Origin: Bicyclus anynana
Taxonomy: Eukaryota; Arthropoda; Insecta; Lepidoptera; Nymphalidae
Direction of reading: 5' to 3'
Length of the DNA stretch: 64,000 nucleotides
Assembly (NCBI RefSeq): GCF_947172395.1
Contig: NC_069106.1
Coordinates: forward strand, 6,138,001 to 6,202,000
This document shows, piece after piece, positions 52,949 to 62,296 of the stretch. Both the position numbers and the translations under genes were made by a program. How positions within the stretch are numbered: position 1 is the first letter of the stretch; the number at the start of each line of letters is the position of its first letter. The notes below the pieces were generated by a model, which saw only the letters and a list, made by a program, of their open reading frames with translations, was not told the origin of the DNA and made no database searches.

Positions 52949-53778
52949 TTTGGGCTTCGCAAATATGACCATGTTTCCGAATTTCGCGAAAAACTCAAGT
53001 GGCCCTCGATCCGCCTTCGCAGGAATACTCACATTCTGTCTTTTTTGTATAATGTCCTGTTTAATCCTACGACTCCGATTTATTTAAAAGAGCGTTTTAG
53101 CTTTCTAAGTGATAATCACTGTCGCTCCCTTCGCTCCTATTCTAAATCCTTTTCTGTTAAAGCTGCTCGGCTCTGGAATTCATTGCCCTTAGACACTCGG
53201 CGTGCCCAATCTCTAACCTCTTTCAAACGGCTGGTAAACATGCACTTTTTTCCTCCCTGATCTTTTAATATAACTTATTAATCCAAATTACGCTTGTATG
53301 TGTATGTTTTATTTATTAATTTTTTTTGAATTATTTTGTTTATTTATTTTTCTTTTGTGTCTTCCCTTAGATGCCGTCTTGTTTTTATGTTTTGCAGGTT
53401 TTCATGTATGTATGGATGTGTGTATGTATGTATGTATGTATGTATGTATGTATGTATGTATGTATATATGTATTTCTTTGTATATATGTATGAAGTAGTT
53501 AAGTATAGTCTATTTATTATTATTATGTATTATTAACCGACTTCCAAAAAGGAGGAGGTTCTACGTTAACTTTTCTTATTTTTTGTGTGCGTATACCCGA
53601 ATCGGTGCTTACGTTTTTTTTTTTTCTCTTCCACAGTGGTTGTCTGGAAGAGATCGCTCTTTAGCGATAAGACCGCCATATGTACATTAGTTTCTAAGTG
53701 TTATTATAAGTTATTGTTTATTTTTGTTTTTAATGTACAATAAAGTATATTTCTTCTTCTTCTTCTTCTTCTTCTTCT
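52949..53778 (+). mobile_element. LINE relic: RT C-terminus, UTR and (TTC)n tail
   Basis: An open frame 52949-53260 (103 codons then TGA) reads FGLRKYDHVSEFREKLKWPS, then RLRRNTHILSFLYNVLFNP, then VKAARLWNSLPLDTRRAQSL and FKRLVNMHFFPP, the thumb and C-terminus of a CR1/Jockey-like RT. It is unusually well kept for its length. The UTR holds (TATG)n at 53405-53464, an R-A insertion (53534-53615) and the hairpin ATCGCTCTTTAGCGAT (53653-53668), ending AATAAAGTATATTTCTTCTT. Confidence 0.8.
53534..53615 (+). repeat. Repeat R-A within LINE UTR
   Basis: AACCGACTTCCAAAAAGGAG then GAGGTTCTACGTTAAC. Confidence 0.6.
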
Positions 53779-53964
53779 AAAATTTTAACAAATAAACCTA
53801 ATTTTCTGTACAATTGTTACTCAAAAAAGTTGATAAGTTATTTAAGAAGTAATGGTTATATAAGTTATCAATCGAACGTCAGAGAGTAGTTATAATTTTC
53901 TCAACATAGTAAGTAGTAAAGTAGCTCCCAAGATTTGACCCATAAATAAATCCTTATTACAAAA

Positions 53965-54209
53965 GCCAAACAAATGGATGTCAAACATAGTATAATATAA
54001 GTAGGTATGTACTAGTATATACAAGATTTTCATCAACCCTTTTATGTGTTCACATTTCACGTGCACCACTGGTCCGTAAAAATGACAAGAGCCGACTAAA
54101 ATCCATCTGAAGCCGAACAAAATCGAACGTACGGTGATAAAAGATTGTCTCGAATAAATCACTTCTCTCTCAAGAGACTCAATGCTAACTCAGGGCCGGA
54201 TTGCGAACA
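53965..54209 (+). repeat. Ancient duplicated segment, copy 1
   Basis: AAATGGATGTCAAACATAGT, CACGTGCACCACTGGTCCGT, CTCGAATAAATCACTTCTCT and CAGGGCCGGATTGCGAAC match 58828-59372 at roughly 80% by eye. Its right edge is where the older LINE begins. Confidence 0.75.
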
Positions 54210-54514
54210 TACGGATTTTTTTTTATGCAATATAGGCCAGCGCTTGACTACAATTAAGCCTGATGGTAAGCATTAATGCGGTCTAAGTTGAGCGCGCTTA
54301 CCTAGAAGATGCCTATTCACTCTAGCTTTGAAGGTGTCCAAATTATGTGTCAAGAAACACAAACGCCGGAAGGGCATTCCAAATTTTTGCTGTATTAGAA
54401 ATGTAGATGCAAATCTTCTCGTACGAGTTGCCTGGACATCCACAATAAATGGATGCTACCGTTTGCGACGTCTGGCTGTTCTGTGGTAGAAAGGGGAAGG
54501 AGGAACTAGATGGC
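54210..54514 (-). mobile_element. Older LINE, 3' half
   Basis: Minus frame: LRHLVPPSPFLPQNSQTSQT, then SYEKICIYISNTAKIWNALP, then after frameshifts the RVNRHLL-type end. The 3' UTR (CAACTTAGACCGCATTAATG, CATCAGGCTTAATTGTAGTC, AAAAAAAAA) resembles the SINE-1 tail. The 5' half continues at 58096. Confidence 0.8.
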
Positions 54515-54520
54515 GAAGTT

Positions 54521-57500
54521 TATTTATTTATTTATTTTATTAGGATAACCAACAGCTATTACAATTTCACATGTTAAAGATTTACATTGAAATAAATATA
54601 TGAGTAGTTATTGCACAGCTAATTATAGGTTAACACAGCGTACACAAATTAATATTATGTCAATACTACAGTTGTCAGAAATGAATGAATGTCAAATTAC
54701 ACAATACAAATTAATATGCAACAAATGTCAGACTACAATAAACTAAAAGCAATAAAATTAAAAAACAAGTCACATAAAATTAAATATAAAAAACAAAAAA
54801 AATGATATCTAAAAAATTACAAAAAATAAAACAATTACAAAAAAAAACAAATTACATTTACACATTACACTAAAGATTACAATACAATTACAATTAAAAT
54901 ATTATGTTATTACTATTATTACATGTCATTATTATAAGTCAATTATAATATTATGTCAATACCAGTTGTCAGAAATGAATGAATGTCAAATTAATCAATG
55001 CAAATTAGTATTCTAAAAATGTCAGACTACAATAAACTAAAAGCAATAAAATTAAAAAACAAGTCACATAAAAATGAATAAAAAAACAAAAAAAAAAAAA
55101 TTACAAAAAAAATCAATTACATTATTAAAGATTACAATACAATTACAATTAAAATATTATGTTATTACTATTATTACATGTCATTATTAGTCAATTATTA
55201 ATTAAAAGTCAATTATTACTGGATGTCAAATAATATTAAGTATTGGCTTTTAATACATTCGTTACTAAGCGCTTATAATTGTTGAGATTATTGTGGAATA
55301 AATCTATATCCTTTTGATGTTTCACACACTCATTGAATAAGTCCGATACCCGAGGAATGGGAGAAAATTTGCCTAATTTTGTTCTGTAGGTCTTATGATA
55401 CAACAAATTACAAGGGTATCGAGGCCTACTTGAGCGCGGTGCTCTAATCGAAAATCTTTGAATCATATCAGAACAGTCAACTTGATGGTTAAATAATTTA
55501 AATAAGAATGTCATAGCCATTAACCCTCTTCTAACTAAAAGACTCTCTTTCTTAAAGTAAGAGAGTCTGTCTTTATAATTATGCAGATTGATTTTAAATT
55601 TATAAGATATCTGTCTCAAAAAGCGTTGTTGTACTCTTTCAATCCTTTGTATATGAATTTTAGTATATGGCGACCACACGGTGCAGCAATATTCGAGTTT
55701 ACTCCGAACATAGCAATCAAACAATCTAATTATAGTGGACTTGTGCTTGAAGTTTTTTGAACTTCTCATTACAAATCCTAACGATTTATTAGTCAATTCT
55801 AAAGTTTTGTCTATATGGGGTACAAAAGTCAATTTGCTATCAAAAATTACACCTAAATCACGAACTGTCTCAACTTCAGCTAGTTGCTTGCCATTAATAT
55901 CATATAATGATAATATTTTGTGTTTTTTCCGTGTAAATTTTATGTGGTAACATTTTTCGACATTTAAAAACATTTTATTGTTCTTACACCAATAATTCAA
56001 TCTCCCCAAATCTTCCTGTAACAATTTTATATCTGAGTCACACCGAACAACTCTCGTCAATTTTAGGTCATCTGCAAATAGGCTCACATTACTGTTGTAA
56101 AATATTTTGGTTATATCGTTAATAAAAATGTTGAAGAAGAGAGGTCCTAAGTTGGATCCCTGTGGTACCCCTGATAGAGCTATAAACATTCCTGATTTAA
56201 ATCCGTCGACCACCACAACTGACTTTCTGTTAGCAAGATATGATTTACTCCACATCAACAAAGTGCCTGAGATACCATGAGCACGGAGCTTGGACAGTAA
56301 CAGACGGTGATTTACCTTGTCAAAAGCCTTTGAGAAATCAGCATATATAGCATCCATTTGGTGACCATTATCAATGCATTCTGCAATATTTGTTACATGC
56401 AGCAGTAAATTAGTGTTAGTAGATCGTTTGCACATAAAACCGTGCTGCTTGTCACTGATGTATTTTTCTAAGTGATTATACATGTGCTGGTAAACTAATG
56501 CTTCAAAGGCTTTTGCAACGGTCGATATAATAGATATAGGCCGATAATTCTTAACATCGTTCTGTTTTCCAGACTTGTAAATAGGAACTACTCTAGTTTC
56601 TTTCCAAACATCAGGAAACTGTCCATCTCTTAAAGATCTGTTAAATATAATGCAAAGTGGCAAGGATAGTGGCCACGCGCATTTAATTAAAAATATTGGG
56701 GGTATGTTGTCAGGGCCAGCTCCTTTATACTGGTCAAGTCTTTTTAATTTTTTAAAAACAGTCGAACGGGAAAGATAAAGATTATCTATTTCATCACACT
56801 CATTTAAATTTACTAAACTTAATTCATTTTCATCTTCTGCATCATGTTCATATACTGAGGAAAAGTGACTCGCAAATAGTTCACTTACAGACTTAGGGTC
56901 ACTTGCTTTTTTATCATTCAAGGTCATAATTGGAGGGTAAGCACTATTTTTATTCCGAATGTTTTTTAAATGAGTCCAGAAATACCTCGGATTTTTTCCT
57001 ATTGCCATTTCTATTTTTTTTATATAATCATTATAACAAATTGTTATTAATCTATCACAATCTTTACGTAAGTATTGGAATTCTAACAAATCTAACGGGT
57101 TTTTATATTTTTTTACCTTCTCGTGATATTTATGTTTTAATTTAATAAGTTTTATTAAATTTGAAGAAAACCAGACAGGATAAGTATTACGTTTGTGTTT
57201 GCTTATGGGAACGTGTGAACATATAATATTACGTAGAATTTGATAGAATTTTGTCACCATTGCATTTATATCATTACACATAGCAAATGCATCTATCCAC
57301 GATATGATATTTAATTCGTTAATAATTTTTAAATAGTCTGCTTTATAGAAGTTCAGAGAATTCCTAGACTCATTCACCTGCTTAGAGTCAGCAATATTTT
57401 GAGATATTATGATTTCTAAAGGGGGGTGATATTTATCCACCTTTCTAATTGGATGTTCACATTTGCTAACCGTTATCTCTTCGTTTGTTAATATTAAATC

Positions 57501-58089
57501 AAGAATTTTATTTTTATGGTTATACGTTAAATTAAATTGTTTTAAACCATTCAATGACATAAAATCTATAAGGGAGCTCTTTAATATGCAGTTACCGTAG
57601 TGAGATGGTTGTGCCTCAGAAGTATGATCAGATGATGCAGACCATATTATACCACTAAGGTTAAAGTCACCAGTAATTATTGTGGTGTTACTGATGTTAT
57701 TTAGGACTTTATTAGTGTTATCAAGAAAATTTTCAAGTAATACGTTATTAACGGGTGGGGCTAAATAAACAGCACATACATGTAAAGATTTTTTACCATG
57801 TTTAGTCATAAGATCAATAGTGACCCATATATCTTCACAGTCACTTTCCCACTCAGTTTCCCGCCGAGAAACCAGTTGATTTGAGACGGCTATGAGTACA
57901 CCACCCCCAGTATTTTTATGTCCAAATAATAAGGACGTGTCCCTATCACGTCTGTATACTGTATATCTATTATCGAAAACTTCTCTATCAAAAATGCTTT
58001 TGTTAAGCCATGTTTCCGTTAATATTATAATATGATAATCGTGATTAAGTATTTCATGGTATATTTCGTTAGTGGACGAACGAACGAAG
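54521..58089 (-). mobile_element. Non-LTR retrotransposon (CR1/Jockey group), 5' truncated
   Basis: 3569 bp flanked by GAAGTT (54515-54520 and 58090-58095), inserted in the same orientation into an older LINE. 5' truncation falls inside the endonuclease. The 3' UTR of about 715 bp contains an internal direct duplication (54646-54945 against 54947-55210) and ends in (ATAAA)n on the minus strand. Long enough to encode most of EN and the whole RT, but without its own promoter and 5' end. Likely the youngest LINE here. Confidence 0.9.
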
Positions 58090-58142
58090 GAAGTTCCTGA
58101 GTACACTCGCCAAAGTATATCCGGTAAAAAGCCGACAGACAA
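55236..58142 (-). CDS. Endonuclease/reverse transcriptase ORF (chimeric 5' end)
   Basis: 968 codons. It would nick target DNA and reverse-transcribe LINE RNA at the nick. Visible: APE-type endonuclease from about residue 25 (TETW at 42-45, GDFN at 158-161, late catalytic H239 in DKYHPP), lacking the first QN.RG motif; a central linker; RT with KGAGPDN (473-479), YADFSKAFD (600-608), GVPQGSNLGP (658-667) and FADD (689-692), so the polymerase aspartates are present; then the thumb and a C-terminal region to 968. Residues 1 to about 17 are a frame-shifted reading of the older LINE and the target duplication, so this ATG is not the element's own start. No internal stop, so the copy is recent. The clade (CR1, Daphne or Jockey) is not settled by eye. 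Without the first EN motif I expect no normal nicking activity. Confidence 0.92.
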   Translation of the reverse strand: MSVGFLPDILWRVYSGTSFVRSSTNEIYHEILNHDYHIIILTETWLNKSIFDREVFDNRYTVYRRDRDTSLLFGHKNTGGGVLIAVSNQLVSRRETEWESDCEDIWVTIDLMTKHGKKSLHVCAVYLAPPVNNVLLENFLDNTNKVLNNISNTTIITGDFNLSGIIWSASSDHTSEAQPSHYGNCILKSSLIDFMSLNGLKQFNLTYNHKNKILDLILTNEEITVSKCEHPIRKVDKYHPPLEIIISQNIADSKQVNESRNSLNFYKADYLKIINELNIISWIDAFAMCNDINAMVTKFYQILRNIICSHVPISKHKRNTYPVWFSSNLIKLIKLKHKYHEKVKKYKNPLDLLEFQYLRKDCDRLITICYNDYIKKIEMAIGKNPRYFWTHLKNIRNKNSAYPPIMTLNDKKASDPKSVSELFASHFSSVYEHDAEDENELSLVNLNECDEIDNLYLSRSTVFKKLKRLDQYKGAGPDNIPPIFLIKCAWPLSLPLCIIFNRSLRDGQFPDVWKETRVVPIYKSGKQNDVKNYRPISIISTVAKAFEALVYQHMYNHLEKYISDKQHGFMCKRSTNTNLLLHVTNIAECIDNGHQMDAIYADFSKAFDKVNHRLLLSKLRAHGISGTLLMWSKSYLANRKSVVVVDGFKSGMFIALSGVPQGSNLGPLFFNIFINDITKIFYNSNVSLFADDLKLTRVVRCDSDIKLLQEDLGRLNYWCKNNKMFLNVEKCYHIKFTRKKHKILSLYDINGKQLAEVETVRDLGVIFDSKLTFVPHIDKTLELTNKSLGFVMRSSKNFKHKSTIIRLFDCYVRSKLEYCCTVWSPYTKIHIQRIERVQQRFLRQISYKFKINLHNYKDRLSYFKKESLLVRRGLMAMTFLFKLFNHQVDCSDMIQRFSIRAPRSSRPRYPCNLLYHKTYRTKLGKFSPIPRVSDLFNECVKHQKDIDLFHNNLNNYKRLVTNVLKANT

Positions 58143-58238
58143 GCTACATTGCGACGATGTTGCAAGGTCTGCAATTTCGCCTGTATCAACGGTTCATTAC
58201 CAATTATCCTTCTAGCGCGTCGATCTATCGAGTCTAAA
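58096..58238 (-). mobile_element. Older LINE, 5' half
   Basis: Minus frame: LDSIDRRARRIIGNEPLIQA then QTLQHRRNVACLSAFYRIYF and GECTQEL, interrupted by the younger LINE and resuming at 54514 with RHLVPPSPF. 5'-truncated near 58238. Confidence 0.85.
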
Positions 58239-58428
58239 ATTTAACATTTGACATTTAGCGCAAGCATATCTATATACATCCATTGTACCTAATAGGTTCG
58301 TTTGTTGATTTTAGAATAGACTATATCATTGGCGATGGATGGAATTTAGAGGAAGGTAAGCCGTCCCAAAGAGAAGTAAAATTATAAAGCGTGATACAAA
58401 CCCTGGTATCTAATATATTTAGATACAG

Positions 58429-58661
58429 TCGTTATCAACCCATATTCGCTCACTGCTGAGCTCGAGTCTGCTGGCCCAATGCGGATTGGCAGACTTCCCA
58501 CTCGCAGAAAATTAAGAAAATTCTCTGGTTTGCAGGTTTCCTTACGATGTTTTCCCGAGACACGTGATATTTCATTTCTTAGAATGCACACAACTGAAAA
58601 GTTGGAGGTGCATGCCCCGGACCGGATTCGAACCCACACCCTCCGGAATCGGAGGCAGAGG
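58429..58661 (-). mobile_element. SINE-2, head partly lost
   Basis: GTTATCAACCCATATTCGCT, GCGGATTGGCAGACTTCCCA, ACACGTGATATTTCATTTCT, CAACTGAAAAGTTGGAGGTG and CCGGATTCGAACCC. Internal deletion of the CCTAACCCCTCTC block. Confidence 0.85.
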
Positions 58662-58827
58662 ATTCTTAGATCCAGTACAACAATGAATATGCATGGATTT
58701 CTAAAGGTAACCCGGTGGGAATTGCCTTGCATGAATTCTTCGCTACTGCTATATATTTCGATTACCGATTTCCTAAAATACCGGAAAGTACATGGGTGAA
58801 ACCACTGGGCGTCCGATAGATGTATAA

Positions 58828-59387
58828 TAAATGGATGTCAAACATAATATAAGATTTTATTAATTTTTTAATTTTTACAAATTAGCCCTTGACTACAATC
58901 TCACCTGATGGTAAGTGATGATGCAGTCTAAGATGGAAGCGGGCTAACTTGATAGGAGTAGGATGAAATCCACACCCCTTTCTGTTTCTATACGGCATCG
59001 TACCGGAACGCTAAATCGCTTGGCGGTACGTCTTTGCCGGTGGGGTGGTAGCTAGCCACGGCCGAAGCCTCCCACCAGCCAGACCTGGACTAATTAAGAA
59101 AATCTCAATCTGCCCAGCCGGGGATCGAACCCAGGACCTCCGTTTTGTAAATCCACTGCGCATACCACTGCGCTACGGAGGCCGTCAAAGATTTATATAA
59201 ATGCTTTTAATTTCACATTTGATGTGCACCAGTGGTCCATAAAGATTACAATGGGCCACTAAATCCACCTGAAGCCAAACATAATATAATATTATCTCGA
59301 ATAAATCACTATTCACAACTACTATTCTCTCAGGAGACACAATGGTAACTCAGGGCCGGATTGTGAACTTGTTTCTATTAGCACATT
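58828..59387 (+). repeat. Ancient duplicated segment, copy 2 (with SINE insertion)
   Basis: AAATGGATGTCAAACATAAT, then SINE-1 (58864-59186), then GATGTGCACCAGTGGTCCAT, CTCGAATAAATCACTATTCA and CAGGGCCGGATTGTGAAC. Copy 1 (53965) lacks the SINE, so the SINE came after the duplication. Confidence 0.75.
58864..59186 (-). mobile_element. SINE-1, full length
   Basis: T-rich tail at the left, head GACGGCCTCCGTAGCGCAGT on the minus strand at the right, box B intact. Flanks AAGATTT on both sides suggest a target duplication. Confidence 0.9.
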
Positions 59388-60004
59388 GTTCAAGCAATAT
59401 ATATTATTTTTATTATATAGTAATTGCTGCGCTATTACAAAAAAAACCCTTGGCTGAGTTTGTTGTCACACAGCGGGCGATGGAACGAGCTATGTTAGGA
59501 GTATCTCTGCGTGATCGAATCAGAAATGAGGAGATCCGCAGAAGAACCAAAGTCACTGACATAGCTCAACGAGTTGCGAAGCTGAAGTGGCAATGGGCGG
59601 GGCACATAGTGCGAAGAGCCGATGGACGTTGGGGTCCCAAAGTGCTGGAATGGCGACCCCGCACTAGTAAGCGCAGTGTTGGCCGACCCCCCACCAGGTG
59701 GACTGACGACATCAAGCGAGTCGCAGGGATTCGCTGGATGCAGGTGGCTCAGTATCGTGATGTTTCAAAGTCCCTACAAAAGGCCTATGTCCTGCAGTGG
59801 ACGTCCATCGGCTGATATGATGATGATGATGATGATGAGTTTGTTGTGGGCTCTTCTCGGACCGAGGCGCGTTTGGAACTTTTGTAACTTTAATTTTAAG
59901 TTTTCGACTTCAATTACCACCAATAAATCATGACATAACTTGACTTTTCAAAAGTCCTTGTAAATTAGGCCTAGTCGAAATAAATTAAATTTGAATTTGA
60001 ATAT
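59388..60004 (+). mobile_element. LINE 3' UTR split by RTE insertion
   Basis: CTTGGCTGAGTTTGTTGT (to 59466) resumes at 59836 and continues GGGCTCTTCTCGGACCGAGG, TTTAATTTTAAGTTTTCGAC, CGAAATAAATTAAATTTGAA. Same UTR as 46130-46313. Confidence 0.7.
59467..59835 (+). mobile_element. RTE 3' fragment with 12-bp TSD
   Basis: TGAGTTTGTTGT at 59455-59466 and 59836-59847. The open C-terminal frame up to TGA 59813-59815 reads TQRAMERAMLGVSLRDRIRN, TKVTDIAQRVAKLKWQWAGH, GRPPTRWTDDIKRVAGIRWM and LQKAYVLQWTSIG: RTE-clade C-terminus with no stop, so a young copy. Tail (TGA)n. Confidence 0.92.
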
Positions 60005-60021
60005 GACAAATGACTAGTGAA

Positions 60022-60139
60022 ATTGGGCCAGCGTGGTGGACTGTTAGCCTAACCCCTTTTTTTTTAACCCTTCTCATTATACAATTCTGAGAGAAAACTC
60101 GTGCTTACTCTTGTAGTGAGACGAATATGGGTTGATAAC
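60022..60139 (+). mobile_element. SINE-2 3' part
   Basis: TTGGGCCAGCGTGGTGGACT, GAGAAAACTCGTGCTTACTC and GACGAATATGGGTTGATAAC, with a small insertion (TTTTTTTTAACCC). Confidence 0.75.
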
Positions 60140-60286
60140 TATTATATGGGGGCGGCAAATTTTAAATTGACCTTGGGTGGCAAAAACCCAGGCTACGCTA
60201 CTGTGTGGAGCCATTGATACTTTATATATCTGTTAGAAACCGCCAAACGCTCGCAGACCACAAGTTTGCTAACACCCCAAAATACC

Positions 60287-60610
60287 CTCCTTACTAGCAG
60301 TCGGGTAATCTTGAACATAATAAATCTTGTCCCTTTCCGCTCTAACGATGACGAATTATACACCCAAGTGAGCAAAATTAAACTCTATCTGCAAATACAT
60401 ACGGTTTAAATCATGTTGATGTATGGGAAAATTAACAGATTTCTTTTCTGGCCCTCCTTAAAAAGCAATTTCACGGCCCCAGTCGATAACACCGGGCTTG
60501 CAATAATGGTAATAGGATAGTTCTGTAGGTACTCGGTTTTACAAGAATTTTCTTCATCTGGCTCAAATTATTTTCTTTTCATTGCAAATTCTGGAGTTTT
60601 ATACCTATTA
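60287..60610. repeat. Local duplication, copy A
   Basis: CTTACTAGCAGTCGGGTAAT, CTTGAACATAATAAATCTTG, GAAAATTAACAGATTTCTTT and CCAGTCGATAACACCG correspond to 61502-61865. Copy A has a stop in the frame that is open in copy B. Confidence 0.65.
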
Positions 60611-60911
60611 ACTTTTAGGATTAGCGGAAATAGAGCGTCAAATTCTATTTATTCGTGTTTTTGTACAAAATATTTTAGTTAAGATTTCAAAATTGATACA
60701 CGTAAAAATCGTAAACGACAAATTCAATATTTACATTCGACTTTTCCATCTCATATTGAAGTAATAATAAATGTTACCTATAAGTTTCTCCAAACTGCTT
60801 ATGTACCTAAAAATACGTAAAATACATAATTGAAATTTTCAGAGTTTACCTATTCAAATCGAGTGTCTGTTCATTCGCTTTCTACTCTTTAGAGTGTCTA
60901 TTATCCGGCCG
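60611..60911. other. AT-rich stretch, nothing recognised
   Basis: No gene or repeat match. Confidence 0.4.
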
Positions 60912-61015
60912 CTCAGAGATTTCGTTACGATTCGTAATCAAATAGGACAAACATATTCAATTACAATTACCTCGTTTTTTGTCTCATCACTAAAAAGACA
61001 AACAGTTGGCATAAC
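60912..61015. mobile_element. End fragment of the 28451 TIR family
   Basis: TCCGGCCGCTCAGAGATTTC, CAAACATATTCAATTACAAT and GTTTTTTGTCTCATCAC follow the left end of 28451-28815. Confidence 0.6.
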
Positions 61016-61075
61016 CTTGAAACAGTGCAGTTCGGCTCAACCATCCCAGAGATTATGACGAATGACAGATAAAAA

Positions 61076-61301
61076 ATTTTTAAGAAATTAAATATCACGT
61101 GTCTCAAACGGCGAAGGAAAACATCGTCAGGAAACCGGCATACCTGAGAATGTACTTAATTCTCTACGTCGTCTAGTCTAGTCTAAGTCTGCTAATCCAC
61201 ATCGGGCTAGCGTGGTGGACTGTTAGCCTAACTTCTTATTCTGAGAGGAGACTCGTGCGCAACAGTGAGCCGAATATGGGTCGTTAATGATGATGTTGAT
61301 G
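61076..61301 (+). mobile_element. SINE-2, 5' truncated
   Basis: AAATATCACGTGTCTCAAAC, ATCGTCAGGAAACCGGCATA, CTAGCGTGGTGGACTGTTAG, CCGAATATGGGTCGTTAATG and ATGATGTTGATG. Confidence 0.8.
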
Positions 61302-61350
61302 TATTGATTGATAGATACAGGAAAATTCAAGAAAGAACGAGCTCCTGTAA

Positions 61351-61470
61351 GGAGGAGGATGAAAATCCACACCCCTTTAGTTAGCCCGCTTCCATCTAAG
61401 ACTACATCATCACTTACCATCAGGTGAGATTGTAGTCAAGGGCTAACTTGTAAACAATAAAAAAAAAAAG
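61351..61470. mobile_element. SINE-1 chimera with inverted 5' piece
   Basis: 61351-61380 (GGAGGAGGATGAAAATCCAC) is SINE-1 in minus orientation. From 61381 (TTAGCCCGCTTCCATCTAAG) to the A tail it is in plus orientation. Confidence 0.75.
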
Positions 61471-61501
61471 ATGTTTTCAAACAAATCACTAGTGTCCAAG
61501 A

Positions 61502-61865
61502 CACCTGATAACTTTTACCCTTCTCACTAGCAGTCGGGGTAATCTTGAACATAATAAATCGTGTCCCTTTCCACTCTAACGATGACAAATTACTATGTGA
61601 CGCAACCGAAATGAAGCCGTGTGACGATGATTTAAGGTTTAATTTAGTTTGACGTTTAGGAAATTAACAGTTTTCCTTTCTACCCTCTTTCTTCAAATGT
61701 ATTTTCGTGGTCGCAGTCGATAACAGTTGTTTGAGGTGGTGCGTTAATAGCTGAGTTATTATCGTCTTTTCCGTTGTGTTGATTGAAGTAGGTATTTATC
61801 TCAGACCAAAATAACCTTGAACTTGTATCGCATTCAAATTCACCAACAAATTTTCTGTCGTTTTT
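61502..61865. repeat. Local duplication, copy B
   Basis: CTCACTAGCAGTCGGGGTAA, TCTTGAACATAATAAATCGT, GTCGCAGTCGATAACAG. A minus frame 61680-61892 (70 codons, MCELTSSPSKNDRKFVGEFE...) covers it, but copy A breaks the frame, so coding is doubtful. Confidence 0.6.
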
Positions 61866-62145
61866 TGAGGGAGACGAGGTAAGCTCACACATTGAAAATA
61901 TTTAACACCAATAAATACATCCTATGTCCTTACAGCAAATTTAAATCGTAATACACATACGTGTAATTTTAATACAATGAAATATCTATTATAAAGACGC
62001 AGTTTATATAAACAAGTTAGATCGTGATCATATACTTTTGACAGAGGTAACGTCTAGCGAGGCAAGTTTAGTGGTAATTGGTCTGAGGTATTAATCGGGC
62101 TTAGTAAACATTCACTTTTCACACTCTAATCGTCTTACTTTGAGC
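61866..62145. other. No gene seen
   Basis: Unmatched within the window. Confidence 0.35.
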
Positions 62146-62290
62146 TCTCTGGCGCAGTTGTTAGTTCTGTGGTCCACAGAGGTCCTTGGTTCGATTCCAA
62201 GCTTGGTTTAGATTAGGATTTTATATGTTCCTATTGTACCTAGTTACCGCTTAGCTAGTTACCAGCCTCCCAGCAAAGACGTTGGTAGGG
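62146..62290 (+). mobile_element. SINE-3, 5' half
   Basis: GAGCTCTCTGGCGCAGTTGT (box A), GGTTCGATTCCAAGCTTGG (box B), TAGTTACCAGCCTCCCAGCA. A related SINE lies at 20625. Confidence 0.7.
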
Positions 62291-62296
62291 TGGTGA

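Noticed and set aside
53298..53536. Cysteine/tyrosine/valine-rich ORFs
   Set aside because: They are translations of the (TATG)n microsatellite in a LINE UTR.
54210..59387. Direct repeats flanking the LINE pair read as LTRs
   Set aside because: The repeats lack TG...CA ends, and the enclosed RT is of non-LTR type with its own TSD; they are an older duplication.
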